The notes beneath the pieces were generated by a model, which saw only the letters and a list, made by a program, of their open reading frames with translations, ran no database searches and was not told the origin of the DNA. The position numbers and the translations under genes were made by a program. From contig NC_080557.1 of the NCBI RefSeq assembly GCF_030253575.1, positions 43,786,501-43,850,500 on the forward strand: a DNA stretch of 64,000 nucleotides, in the 5' to 3' direction. Of the stretch, positions 20,434-32,696 are shown in pieces (the first letter of the stretch is position 1; each line of letters opens with the position of its first letter). This DNA comes from Rhododendron vialii. Lineage: Eukaryota > Streptophyta > Magnoliopsida > Ericales > Ericaceae.

Positions 20434-20932
20434 TTAACATTTTGACGAACTCTTTTATTTTTTGAATAAAATGTACGCTATGTACATCCAAAAAGTATAA
20501 AATAAGTAAAAAATTTGACCAAAAATCACTAAAGACGAAAAAATACGAATGTCGAAATAGTCAAAAGTTTAGGAGAGATTATTTCTGAGAGGAGAACCAA
20601 ACAAAGTGAATCATGTTTCGCCTTCTTGTTCCCACTTCAGCAAGGGGCATTCCTGTCGCACAGCCTACAAATACAACTTTAAAATATAATTCCAAACACA
20701 ATCGTGTCCCCTTTCGACAAATATGAACTCATGTGCATCGAATAGTTCCGGTGCAATGGTTTAAAGGTATGTTATAGTAGCATTGCTCTTCCCGTTATTC
20801 AACTAAAGCCCTCTGCTTTGCCACCTCGGTACGCTGTATCATCTTCTTCCCCCCTCTCTCCCTCTCTCTCTCTCTCTCTCCATTTCCGGAATCATCGTCC
20901 AGTTAACTCCACACTCTTTCGTATATATAAAA
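20434..20932 (+). promoter_or_regulatory. Upstream region of UGT87A copy 3
   Basis: A piece near 20620-20660 (CTTCTTGTTCCCACTTCAG.., GGCATTCC) matches the promoter of copy 1 (about 213-250). The leader contains a CT microsatellite at about 20857-20881. A TATATATAA lies only about 10 bases before the ATG, so it is more likely leader than promoter. No firm TATA box was found. Confidence 0.4.
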
Positions 20933-22914
20933 ATGGGATCCATAAACAACCATCCAACCACAATATGCCACGTGGTGGCGATGCCTTACCCCGGTAGGGG
21001 CCACATCAACCCCATGATGAGCTTCTGTAATCTGCTTGTTTCCAAAAGCGAAGAGATTCTAATCACCTTCGTCGTGACGGAGGAGTGGCTCGGCTTCCTC
21101 GGCTCCGAGCCCAAGCCGGCCAACATCCGCTTCGCCACCATCCCCAACGTAATCCCGTCGGAGATAGGTCGGGCCGCCGATTTTCCCAGCTTTCTGAAAG
21201 CTACTCTGACCAAGCTGGAAGACCCCTTCGAGCGGCTTCTGGATCGGCTTGAGGCGCCGAAGCCGAACGTCATAATCCATGATACTTTCATGAAGTGGGT
21301 GCTGGGCGTGGGGAGTCGAAGGAATATTCCGGTGGCTTCGTTTTGGACCCAGCCGATGTCGGTGTTCGCAGTGTTATATCACTTTGATCTTCTCAAACAA
21401 AATGGCCAATTCCCTGTCGATGTTTCAGGTGCGCTTTTCTGATACATATTTTAGGAGAAGGAAAGAGATAGAAACGGATAGTACTGTCCCAGTAACCTCC
21501 AGATTATATTAATCAAGTTTGGTTGACTTAGCAAAGCGATATGCTATAAATTCTAATGATATTGGTTTCACCATCCAAACAAGGCTTACTTTATCTTTGC
21601 ATGTAACAGAACGTGGAAACGAGCTGGTAAACTGCATACCGGGAATTCCACCAACACGCATTGCAGATCTTCCTACAGTATTCTACGGCGATGGACGTAA
21701 CGTTGTGGATATAACTAGTGAAGCTGTTTCACAAGTCCCAAAAGCACAGTATCTTCTACTCACATCAGCCTACGAGCTCGAATCCCAGATTATCGACACC
21801 CTAAAGGAAGCAATTCCAACCCCAATATACTCCATTGGTCCATCAATACCATACTTCAGACTCGGGGACAAATCGTCTACTATATCTATTGATTCCCGGA
21901 ACGATGAAGGATGCTATCAGCAATGGCTGGATTCTCAGCCCAAATCCTCTGTTTTGTACATTTCTCAGGGTAGTTTCCTTTCTGTTTCCAGAGCCCAAAT
22001 GGACGAAATCATCGCCGGGGTGGATATGAGCGGAGTTCGGTTCTTGTGGGTGGCGCGTGGCGATGCTTGTCGTATTAAAGAGGGATGCGGCGGTAAGAAG
22101 TATAAGTATTTTCTACAACTAAGTTCGAACCTCTATTTCGACGTCGTTTTCTGAATCAGCTTGTAAATTGCTAAAAACTTGGTTGATTGAGGGTTTCGAA
22201 ACTTGCGTTTTCACATTCTTATGGACATGAACTCCATTCAAGAAATTATTGAAGAGATCTTTTCAAATTCTCAAAATCTCAGATTCATTTTATAAGCGAT
22301 ACGATATGATCGAAAATGACCACCAAACAAGATTCTCTTCTTCATTTCTAAACTTCCACTGATTTTTATGTTGTTTCACATGTCAAAATTTTCGTTTTTC
22401 TTTCATCATAATTTACTGTTTGTGTTTGATATGTTTTTTTTGCTATTCTTTGTTTCGGAAGTAAAAATATTTGTTTTGAGCAGATTTGTCACACAAGGGG
22501 GTGGTGGTGCCGTGGTGTGACCAATTGAAGGTGTTATGCCACCCTTCAATAGGTGGGTTTTGGACTCACTGCGGGTGGAATTCAACCAAGGAAGGTGTTT
22601 TTGCCGGAATTCCATTCCTCACTTACCCAATATTCTGGGATCAAATTCCGAACTCCAAGACTATTGTGGATGACTGGAAGATAGGTTGGAAAGTGCGGCA
22701 AGGAATGGGTGAGGAAGAACACTTGGTTACGAGAGAAGAAATTGCTGGACTCGTGCAGCGGTTCATGGATTTAGAAAGTGATGAAGGGAAAGAAATGAGG
22801 AGAAGAGCGAAAGAACTTGAGGAGATTTGCCGAAGAGCAATTTCCAAAGAGGGTTCAACTGAAACTGCCATTAATGCTTTTATTCAGGACATTTCGCAAC
22901 GTCGTGACTGCTAA
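20933..22914 (+). CDS. UGT87A: UGT87A-family UDP-glycosyltransferase, copy 3
   Basis: The third tandem member, more diverged than copies 1 and 2. Exons are 20933-21428, 21610-22092 and 22484-22914, again GT..AG with matching phases, giving 469 residues. His24 in GRGHINP and Asp117 (in IIHDTFMKW) fill the usual catalytic positions. The PSPG box spans residues 337-380, with GGFWTHCGWNS and terminal DQ. Intron 1 is only 181 bases, against 1515 and 2535 in the other copies, so it is probably near the original size. No mitoferrin relic follows it, so it lies outside the recent duplication. The acidic-gene relic at 19704 precedes it. Substrate unknown; acceptor-loop differences (for example LKQNGQFPVDVS and the QQWLDSQ region) may alter specificity. 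Confidence 0.93.
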
Positions 22915-23479
22915 AACAGATTTTATGTTTTGTTGTTCTAAGCGGTTTGAAGCCTTTCGTAATTGTGTGTATCAATCTTAATGAAAATTGCAATTATGTT
23001 AGAATTTTGTGCAACAATCTTTACGAAAATTGCAAATTAGTTCAAAATAAGAAGCATTGGACTTTAAAAGTGGATCAAGTACGTACGTGCATGATTTACC
23101 CAGTAATATAGGACTCCCTCTTACACCGGTATTTGGAAAACTCTGCTCTATATATATTTATTTGGATTTGGACTAGACTAAACTAGTAGTATTTTATCGG
23201 ACTTAAAACCAACAGTCGATTCTAGGTTGTCAAAATACATGTGGTTCTAAGGGGCAAGTAAAAAATTTTAAACATCGTAAATTGAACAAATTAGTACGAG
23301 TAGTCTTATAGTACACATCCCTTATTAAGGAGTGTACCGTACGCACCACGATTTTAAACCTTTGGATTTCAAAGGGAATAATCCGGACCACCCATTTATT
23401 AAATCAATTAATAAAATTAAAAAAATGGCTTAGCAGGTAACAAGTTGTTCTCTTCTCCTTGACTTTCTCTCTCTCTCCC
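22915..23479. other. Downstream flank of UGT87A copy 3
   Basis: A 3' flank with no gene. A segment at 23310-23340 (ACACATCCCTTATTAAGGAG) resembles the ends of the minisatellite element at 20134. A CT-rich run lies at 23456-23482. Confidence 0.4.
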
Positions 23480-25850
23480 TCATATGTAAAATACTACAAA
23501 TTATATAACATAACCACAATTGTTATGACAACACAAAAAATTGGTACTTTCTTTCCACAATGTGTCGTACCAAAAGAAATCGATCAAAAGATACTAGATA
23601 CAAGACCAAAATATGTCGTAGCACAATCAATAATTATTATACTCAAGTAAGATACATGTTTAAAATATCACAAATTAAATATCGTATAATTTGACATCCA
23701 CTAACGACATTTAGATTGTACATTCAATTTATATTTGATATGAAACCTAGTTCTCTATTGTAGTTAAATGTAAGGTAGTCATGCAAACCGTGATACAATA
23801 ATGACAATTAAATCCGTTGAAACTTCAATGACTAACTATGTAATTTATCCTAAAAAATAACAACATTCTTTTAAAAGAAATAGGAATGAAGGGTGCATGA
23901 CTTGAACTCCAGATATTTTAGATAAATGTCCAAACTCCAACACCTTATCATTATGGTACACAATATTGAGAATTTGTAATACTAAAAGCTATTAATTATA
24001 TAATACTTTCTTGTTCGTTGGGGTCCTATTTCCCAATTGAAATTTGAGAAGACAGTGGCCTCAAATGCCTCTGTCATAGTGCTGGGCTTGCACGTGTAGA
24101 TCATATTATAGCCTATGTCATATTGGTGTAATCAATATGTCGACTATAATAATTTTTTTTGAAAGAAAGTACAATGACAATAAATTACAAAATTATTTAG
24201 ATTGTACTTCCACAACCTAGTTCCAGGGACCACCATTAAATTTGGATTGGTATGCATAGGGTGAAGGTTTGGCACCGATCCACGGGTCAAACATATAGTG
24301 CCAATTGTTAAATGCACCGCCCTGAATATTAATAAGATTGGGTAGTAATATAATTAATTTCACCAAATACAAAAAGGAGAGTAATTTTCACACTCTATTT
24401 TTTGATATTCACGCATATTTTTTTCTACTCCATTTTAGTGTCGAAAATGTATGTATTTGAGACAGTTGGATAATTATTTTTTTTAGTGACATCTCATTTT
24501 TCCACGAAGGAATTTTGATTTTTTGAATTAAATTTTGTAGAGAAAGAATCTAATTTAGACTAATATTTTGAGAGAAAATTGTAGTTGCATTCGAAAATTT
24601 GGATACAGTACTTATTTTTTGGTGAATTTCTTGGATGAAAATTTTGTGAGAGAACTTCATTTTTAGTTTAAATTATTGAGGTATTGTATAGGAAAAATTA
24701 AAATTTGAAAAAATAGTGCGGAGGGAATTGAAAATTAAGATAATATGGTGGAAATTTTCAAATTTTGAAAAAATTATGTGGTGAGAATTGAAAAAAATTA
24801 GGTTAAGTTTCGTACAACACATTGTGCTATGGTAACAACAATCTATGGTATTGATACAATATTTGTGATTATTTTATTCAATATTTGGTATTTAATTTAC
24901 GTATATATTTTGTTTCGGTATAACTATTGTGAATTTTTTACAACATATTTTTATTTTGTTAAGGAATATATCATCACAAAAAATATATATACAACAGGTT
25001 GTGGTAAGGTAACGCCACTTTATGATTTTATTATAACAATTGTGGTTATATTATTTAATTATGGAATGGTATTTTGACGATTATAACTATCGTTAACTGA
25101 ACAAGCTAATTGAATTTTTTTTATACGACACGTTGTGGGTATGAAAACGTCAATATATAATGTTGTCATAACAAATTTGGTTATATTACTGAATTTGTGG
25201 TATTTTAGACACGTCTTATTATGGAATATTTTAATCAATTTCCTTTGGTACGACACATTGTGGTAAAAAAAACGTCAATTTATGGTATTGTCATAACAAT
25301 TGTGGTTTGTTACATAATTTGTGGTATTTACATATGTTTTTTTTTTTATACGACACGTTGTGGTAAGAAAATGACAGTTTTAGGTGTTGTCATAATAATT
25401 GTGGTTATTTTATAAAATTTGTGGTATTTTACAAATATTTTTGGATTGGGTATAACAATTGTTGATTCTGGTACAACAATTTTTGATTTTGTTACAGAAT
25501 ATCATATGAGTCAAAGAATTTTTGGTACGACTCATTGTGGTAAGATATTGCCAATTTATGCTGTTGTTATAACATTTATGGGTAGCATTATTTAATTTTT
25601 GATATCGTACGCATATATTTGGTTGGGATACAAGTATTATGAATTTTGGTACGAATAATTATTGTTACATAATAACAATATTTTTTAATTATGAATAACC
25701 TGCTAATGACCTGTTGAACAGGTAAATTTTAAAGTACAAGTCGTAACTAGCACCATTAATATGCATTAGAAAACCAAAAATCGGCATAATGAGAATCACA
25801 AATTGTTATAATTTAGACATACGGTATACTCTGTGTACCATAGCTTTCTC
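23480..25850. repeat. AT-rich block of diverged tandem and inverted repeats
   Basis: A diverged unit of about 130 bases recurs in tandem from about 24815 to 25620. Its landmarks are TACGACACATTGTGGTAAG, GTCATAACAATTGTGGTTAT and ATTTGTGGTATTTTA. One inverted unit lies at about 23485-23600 (CCACAATTGTTATGACAACA and CCACAATGTGTCGTACCAAA). Between them, 23640-24800 is single-copy AT-rich sequence. Short open frames here are broken and low in complexity. It could be a large non-autonomous element or a degraded satellite. Confidence 0.55.
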
Positions 25851-25917
25851 CAATTAGTACTAGTGGTAGATTGTGTTGAAAAACTTAATTTAAACAAGAC
25901 TACAAGAGATTGCCTTT

Positions 25918-26136
25918 TTCACAGAGGCTCCGCAAACAGAGTCTCCGCGCCACCCCATCTCACCGTTCGTCTCGTCAATGGACGGTCCGATTTTAAAGAA
26001 ACTATTCTCGCGAATAGTTTAACTGTTTAAACTATTCACGAGAATAATTTCTTTAAAGTCGGACCGTCCAACACATATTCGAATGGTTGAAATTGATCCG
26101 CTCTGCAAACACCCAAATCACGGACCCTCTGTGAAT
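25918..26136. mobile_element. Foldback MITE
   Basis: The outer ends TTCACAGAGG and CCTCTGTGAA pair, and the inner arms ACGGTCCGATTTTAAAGAAA.. and ..TTTCTTTAAAGTCGGACCGT pair across a centre near 26024. The family resembles the elements at 30706 and 46835. Confidence 0.75.
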
Positions 26137-26252
26137 TAGATTCTCTCTTTAAACAAATGGATCGAACAAGCTTTAAACAATTGTTGAACATAAGTCACAA
26201 CTCAGTAACTACAAAAGGTAGAAGTGCCAATACATATAGGCCTTGTTGATTT

Positions 26253-26348
26253 GGAAAATGATATTGGCACTCTAAAAATTGATGCAGGCACTTTAAAATT
26301 GTGTCTGCATCAATCAGGCACAATTTTGAAGTGTCAATATCATTTTCC
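26253..26348. mobile_element. Short foldback element
   Basis: GGAAAATGATATTGGCAC at 26253 pairs with its near reverse complement ending at 26348. Inner arms with TGATGCAG and CTGCATCA also pair. About 96 bases in all. Confidence 0.6.
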
Positions 26349-26890
26349 GTTCATTTTTGGGTCTCAAAATCTCTAGGCACAGTTTCCAATAAATTTTCTC
26401 TATCTATATCTCTCTCTCCACTCATTACTCTAAAAAAACCTCCCTCAAAACCTCCCTACAACTCTCTCTCCCTGTAAGTTGTCCATGGTGTTGTTTCCCA
26501 TTTTCTGCTTTCGTTTTTGTCTGTTTCCATCGGTGTTATTTTTATCTCTGATTTGGAATTTGCACCTTCCTGAGGCAATTAGATGGACAGATTGCTAGCT
26601 CCACGTGATCCAACCCTTAGAGGCGGTGTGTTGTGAGCCTTTGGCTCAACTAAAGATCTAGACATTAGCTTGTCTCTTTGTCCCAGCATTTCATGTGTAT
26701 TTCTCTGCGATTTGTTGGTTGTAATTTTCCTTTTCATTGTTGTGAATTGAATCGCTGTAAGTGCCGTTTGGCTTCTTAATGGAATATGCTTCGGATAAAA
26801 AAAAAACTCTCTCCCCCTGTCCTGCGAGTCGGATTGGCACAGAGGTGTTTAGAATTAAATACAGAAAATCTTACCACTCTTGATCAACAA

Positions 26891-26961
26891 GCACCAGTGG
26901 TCTAGTGGTAGAATAGTACCCTGCCACGGTACAGACCCGGGTTCGATTCCCGGCTGGTGCA
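26891..26961 (+). tRNA. tRNA-Gly (anticodon GCC)
   Basis: A complete cloverleaf can be drawn. The acceptor stem is GCACCAG with CTGGTGC plus discriminator A. The D arm contains TGGTCTAGTGGTA, a good A box. The anticodon stem GTACC/GGTAC encloses CTGCCAC with anticodon GCC at 26923-26925. The T arm contains GGTTCGATTCC, a perfect B box. There is no intron and no encoded CCA, as expected of a nuclear gene. A TTTT run at about 26966 can act as the Pol III terminator. It is intact. Confidence 0.97.
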
Positions 26962-27158
26962 TTACGTTTTCCTTTTCCCACTTTTTTCCTACTCCCATTT
27001 TTTTGCTTCCTTTCCTTTTGGTCCTCGGAGGATTGAAGAAACCCTAATTTGAATACTAATCTTCTCTTCTCTCGTGTCTACCATCTCTCTCTCTCTAAAC
27101 CCTAATTTGAATACTAATCTTCTCTCGTGTCTACCATCTCTCTCTCTCATCTGCGACA

Positions 27159-27724
27159 ATGAATGCTGTATCCAACATTGACGATTTCACCCAAGGTAAA
27201 TGCTAATCGGATCTTTCTATCTACCATTAGTTTTATCTCAGGAATTTTTCATGCTTGTAATCTTTTTTACAGACAACACCGAGGGAAGCGATTCTGATTC
27301 CAACGCCGACGAATTGCCAGAATACTATCAGCCAATTTCCAGCGGCGACGACGAACATGACGAAGATGTTTCGGATCCCGCGGATTCCAATCACAACGAC
27401 TCCGATTTTCATCGCTTAGCAAACGGATATGCACAGGGCCTGGGAAATGAAATATGCTCCATCGATCTAAGCGATGGAGAAGAGGAAGGACAAAACAATG
27501 AAGGCGAAGGAGGAGAAGAAGAGGCTGCTTCCGAATCGGAGATCGTGAGGGCGTTCAGAGAGGACGAGAGCCGTCGCAATGCTCCGTTGCCGCCGGAGGC
27601 CGCCGCGAGAGTCGTGGAGGCGATGCGCGGAGTGTCGTTCAGCGGATTGGCTCCGGATTGGGCGGATCGAGTGCCGGAAGATCAGTGGATCAATCAGCTC
27701 AGAGGATTGAGAAACAGTTCGTGA
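27159..27724 (+). CDS. Unrecognised acidic plant protein, two exons
   Basis: Exon 1 (27159-27195) encodes MNAVSNIDDFTQ and exon 2 (27273-27724) the rest, joined over a 77-base GT..AG intron, for 162 residues. I do not recognise a named family. The first two thirds are very acidic (runs such as SGDDEHDED, LSDGEEEG, GEGGEEEAASE) and probably disordered. The last 60 residues are basic to neutral and look folded and conserved (EIVRAFREDESRRNAPLPPE, VVEAMRGVSFSGLAPDWA, DQWINQLRGL). There is no signal peptide or membrane segment. The start is supported by the pyrimidine-rich leader, in which a piece of about 50 bases is duplicated (27039-27085 and 27098-27146), and by a decayed copy of exon 1 at 19704 with the same start. 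A nuclear role is possible from composition only. Confidence 0.75.
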
Positions 27725-28138
27725 TTGAGAAACAATTCTGAGGAGAGATGTTGACTAGTTTTTTGTTTTTCGTTTTCCATGAGATTAGTTTCTTCTCTTG
27801 TCTATTTGGGGAGAAGAGACTTGAATTTGCTGTACGAATAATTTGGCAAGAAATTGAGAGACTGGGAAATTATATGTTACGCTGCTTACAATACAGCCAA
27901 ACAAATCTCCAATGTTTTGTGTAGTATTTCCCAATCGAAATCAAGGTATTAGTAGTATGTTAGTTAAGTTAGATTACTACAAGGAGTATCGGCGTTTTCC
28001 ATCAGCTCGAATCAAGAACCAAAAGTACCCAAGTATTGGTAGACGACCAGTTGAACACGTTATGCAATACTGGAGAATGAGGCTGACCAGGCAATCTCCG
28101 CGAGGCTTCGTGGATGCAACCGGGCTCCTCTGAGAGAT
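27725..28138. other. 3' flank of the acidic-protein gene
   Basis: Probable 3' UTR to about 27910, then sequence with no supported gene. Confidence 0.35.
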
Positions 28139-28479
28139 GGCCAATGATCATCATATCCAGTGATTTAGAGGACGAGGGCACGACATCCAGGGTGGTAGAG
28201 GACGATGATGAGGAGGAGCCTAAGGAAGACCCTAGCTGAGGCCTCCAGTACACCAGCCTTCTCTTACTCTCTCCTCCCACAGCTAGTATAACTCTCTCTC
28301 TCCTCTAGGTGCATAATTAACGGTTCAGCTCATCGCACGCTATTAGGTGAGTAAATAATGCCTTAGCATTACATCTTTTTAACCAATGTTTTGAGGGCTC
28401 CTCCTCATCCTCGTCGTTCTCTACCACCTTTTGATGTCATGCCATCTTCCTTTGAATCACTGGATATGATTATTGGCCT
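28139..28479. repeat. Inverted repeat with about 80-base arms
   Basis: The arms 28139-28220 and 28396-28479 are inverted copies at roughly 80% identity (landmarks ATATCCAGTGATT, GGTGGTAGAG, GATGAGGAGGAGCC). One frame of the left arm reads as an acidic Asp/Glu-rich tail (VVEDDDEEEPKEDPS), which may derive from a mobile-element ORF. The spacer is 175 bases. Confidence 0.6.
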
Positions 28480-30705
28480 AGAAGTCTCAAGCTTGTGAAC
28501 CAAATGCTTCATTTTTCATGGTTATTGGGTTGCTATTCATCGAGTGTAAGGCTGTTCACCGACTACCTCGAGCATCAACAGGCTTAATGTCTGCCTCTTT
28601 AATCCAATTTTCTTGACAATGCCTGCCATAACATGTAAAATGATTGACACAACAAACCTCAGCTGCGTTAGAATAGCACAAAGATTCAGGGGCTTTAAGC
28701 TACACAGAATTCTAGTATTGCAATAGTCTCGAGCTCAAATCGTAAAGGACAGATCATTGTATAATTTCAGTTCTTGGGATGGCTACTCGTGAAGTGCAGA
28801 TTTGGTAATTACCAAGATACTGAGTGAGCTGAGCTTAGAAGTCGAAAGCTACATTCCGTTAGTGGGACGAGGGACTACACATAATCGAGAAATTAGTCGA
28901 GACAAAACTTTGAATGACCTGATCATTTGCAATTAAAAGAAAAGAAGATAGAACGACTCGAATCAAAATCGACATTGCTTCATCTAACAAAAGACAATGT
29001 ATTTCCTGTTTGATATCAATTTAGTTTCTGTTTGGCAGAAAGCACAAAATATATATATTCAGAAAGATAGAATACTATCCAAAGAAAATCAACCACAGAG
29101 AGATCATGTTCCATGCAGAAAGCTATAGTGAGTAACATGTATCCAATCTAAAAAAACAGCAGCAATTAGATATACATTAAGCTAGGCTAGATATTACCAT
29201 TATTTTTCTTTCGTTGCCGCAAGATACCTGATACATCCATGAGAGTGTGCATCTTGGACGCACACAGCGTGGCACTATTGGTCCATCCCAGCATTCTGTC
29301 TACGAAAACTACTTGTCCCGTTATTTCATTGTACTCTAAACTATATAACAATTTTTTGTGTTTTGGTGATTTTCATCACATCAGAATTCAGACAACTTTT
29401 ATAGATCGGGTTGAAAGTGTCAAAATTTGAAAGATAAATTAAATATCGAATGAGTATAGTAATGGGTGTGGTCCTAGAACTACTCTTTTTTGAAACAGAG
29501 AAATCCACTGGTCATATTCCAATGGTGCCACTCTAGTGTGCGCCCAATGGGCCTCCCTCGCTCTTCTTCTCCTCTCCACGACTCTTGTTTCTCTCTCTCT
29601 CTCTCTCTCTCCTCATGAGTCTTCACTCACACTCCCCCTCGCTGGGATATTATGGATGTTATAACAACGTAGGAGAATTGTGGAGTTTATAAATACCAGA
29701 GCAATTGTCTGACTAGGCCTCTCTCAGATCTTGGGATAGAAAGCATGGAGTTAAGAGTACTGAGATTAAAGCCTTGTACGCAAGGGCATTTGTGGGTTCT
29801 TTCCGGCTCATCTCGATGATCGGGATTGTTCATCGTTTGGTGCTCGTTGACCACGCAGTTTTATTGAAAAATGATTGTCAAATCAAATATATATCGATCA
29901 AGAAACTTTGAGAGAGCACGTTTTTCTTGTAAAAAAAAATCAATTGGCAAACTGAACCTATTTATCTCAAGATGAATCTACGGCGATCCTGCATTCATCG
30001 ATACCCAATTAAGGTAGGAGAAATTTTTTTTTTTTTTTTTGCATAGTCGATGTTCTCCAGAACCTAAAAAATAGTAATTGTTCCGATCATCGAAATGGGT
30101 TTGGAAGCCTTTCAAAAAAAAAAAAAGGGTTTGGAAGTAACCCACAAATTGCCACAACGTAAACGTTTCAGGGATCGGAGATGATCCTGTTTCTCATCTC
30201 AATTGGATAAGAACAAAAGCTCAGTTGGCCATTGGACTAGATTGAGAGAACACACGCCACCTTCAAGAGGGGACACGTTTCATAGGCGCCAATTATTGTA
30301 GCCTACGTTGCACCCTGTCTAAATGACACGTTGCGTAGCTGGGAATTTCTTATTGTTTCAAACATATTGACCTTTAGAAAAATATTTACGATTTGTTTAT
30401 AAGGCGAGTCAATCTCCAACGAGCTTTAATCGAATCGGTTGCAATGCAATCTTGATTGTCTTGAATTTGTTAAGCGTCATAAGTCAAACGAACTGAATGG
30501 TAGCTTGTTCATGTTGGTTCGAAAATGTGATGCATGAGCTTCGGTAAAATATTCAAACTTAATTTATTTATATTTGAAAGTTTGAACGAGCTTTTAAGTA
30601 CAAATTCAAACTCAAGAAGCCTACTTCGTTTATCAACTCTACCCTTGGACGTTCTTTTGTTCTTGCATATTGAGATTGGAGTTTGTAAAAGAGATTGGCT
30701 CATTC
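28480..30705. other. Intergenic stretch with no supported gene
   Basis: It contains a CT microsatellite at about 29590-29613 and poly-T/poly-A runs near 30018-30036 and 30113-30125. I saw no gene, RNA or clear transposon ends. Confidence 0.4.
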
Positions 30706-30925
30706 ACGGAGAAGCCGTGAATAAGTCATTTGTGGAGCTGAACCATCTTAGCCGTTTATTTTGGCATTGGACGGTCTTGATTTTAATGAAACTTTTTCGG
30801 GAAAGAGTTTAACTCTTCCTCCGAAAAGTTTCGTTAACATCCGCACAGTCCAAAAAAATTTTGGACGGTTGTGATTGACTCCTTAAACACTTTTTCACGA
30901 AAAGCTCCATGAAAAAGTTTTTCTC
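30706..30925. mobile_element. Foldback MITE, GAAGCCGTGAATAA family
   Basis: CACGGAGAAGCCGTGAATAA on the left and CACGAAAAGCTCCATGAAAA on the right. The inner arms ATGAAACTTTTTCGGGAAAG and CGAAAAGTTTCGTTAAC pair. Relatives lie at 4940, 12985 and 46835. Confidence 0.6.
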
Positions 30926-31061
30926 GAACACCATTAAATGTTTGGTTTCGATATCAGATTGGACTAAGATAGGCTCAAAATAACCAAAATTGGACCTAGT
31001 GTTTTTACCATAACAAGAGAGATTGGGAGAATCCATTGCTATTCTGAAACAAAGAGATGTA

Positions 31062-31287
31062 CTCTATCCGTCCTATAAAATTGGTCCCCTAGTAATTTTC
31101 AAACATAAAAATAATGTGTTTACTAAATTATTTATTTTGATTTTTTTTCCATCTTTCAAAAGATCTCATCGAGATGTATCAACAAAAATTCATATTGCTC
31201 AAAAAATTATTTCGGTAAATATATTATTTTTAAGTTTAAAAATTACACGTAATTTTGTAAAGGACCAACTTTATGAGATAAGAGAAG
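31062..31287. mobile_element. Stowaway-type MITE
   Basis: It starts CTCTATCCGTCCTATAAAAT after TA and ends TTTATGAGATAAGAGAAG before TA. The second sub-terminal block GGACCAACTTTATGAG complements TATAAAATTGGTCC. Confidence 0.7.
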
Positions 31288-31506
31288 TAAAGAAAATGGG
31301 TTTACTAGGGCCTGTTGGCAATTTCGGATACGGCCCGGGTTAGACATCTTGAAAAGTGGAAATAAACTGTAGAACCGTTTGGTTCATTTTCGGGCCGAAA
31401 TAAAGGAGGCCCGGTCCACAGTCTCCAGACCAGACCCAAATCAAGAAGAATCTTCATGCAAAATTCAAGTAAATGAGTCTCCCCTATTCTATGCCCTTTT
31501 TCTGTT

Positions 31507-31636
31507 GGGAAAATGACGTTCTGGACATGTTTTGATAATTAATACCCGTCAAGAACATGTTAAGAACATTTGTTAATGCTAAAAATGTCCTTGGCGGGTA
31601 TTAATTATCAAAACACATCATTGACTGTCATTTTTC
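31507..31636. mobile_element. Small foldback MITE, GGGAAAATGACGG family (1)
   Basis: GGGAAAATGAC..TTTTGATAATTAATACCC and the reverse complement form a hairpin of about 130 bases. A truncated second copy (left arm only) follows at about 31648-31700. A full relative is at 38418-38549. Confidence 0.75.
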
Positions 31637-31700
31637 CTCTATTTTGGGAAAATGACGGCCCAGGATATGTTTTGATAATTAATACTCGCCAATGACAAGT

Positions 31701-32696
31701 TGAGAACATTTGTATATTTTTCGAATGCCTGTTATATATCTTTGTTGGGAAATTCAGTTAAATATTTTTTTCTGTTGAGGATGGGTAAGAGGGTAATTCC
31801 ACTTAACCACTCACATCAGCATCGTTGAATAATATTCAAAGATTTATGCATCGTATATGCAGAAACCAACATGCTTTAGAGGCAAAATTCCCTACCTTCT
31901 TTTGGGAACTAAAGGTCAAATATAGAATTCCTAATCCATCACCAACCACATGTATTTGATCAACATTGGTCCTACAGTTTAATAGTTTATATGTGCTACA
32001 GACTTACCCCCAAAAACAAAAAAAAACAAAACATTAGTCCGACAGAAACAAATTCGACCACACATTGGGTTAGAGCCGGTCCACACCGAATGTATAAAAA
32101 AAAAGGAGTCTTGAGCACCACATAACCATACTCTAAGGCATTGAATAAATTTCTGTGGCAGCCTAGCCAGTTTAACTCCCCCTTTTTTTGGGACTAGGGC
32201 CCTGCTGGGGCATTGTAGGCTACAAAGCCTCGTATGGAGCTTCAAAACATATTCCGAACCGTTTAGATCTAGACGTGAACACCACCCTAAGAAAATCAAG
32301 TCGGTTAGGCATTGGCAACTTCGCTAATTTTCCTATGCATTTTAAAAGTGTATTGGTTGTTCATCTACTAAAGAAAAATGTGATTTACTTATTGACTTTC
32401 ATGCTTGATTGTCATTTTTTACGGAATTATTATTCGGGTCAAAATATACGACATGAACGGTGCGAATTTTGAAGTGGTCTACTTTTTTTTACTTGGCCCT
32501 CCTTTCAAGTGGAGGAAGAGTTATTGTGGTGCTCTAGATTCTCTCTACATTACACATTGTTGTGAGGTTAAACACCAATTGTATAAAATTCTTTGTCAAT
32601 ATGTGGTCGAGCACGGTCGCCCTTGATATTTTGTGGCCCTTAGGAGAATTTTGAAAATCGGCCCCTACACAGATTGTTGCAAATATATATACATAC
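31701..32696. other. Intergenic stretch with no supported gene
   Basis: Non-coding, with A-rich runs at 32010-32030 and 32096-32105. A block at 32180-32310 looks repeat-derived, but I could not find its ends. Confidence 0.35.
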
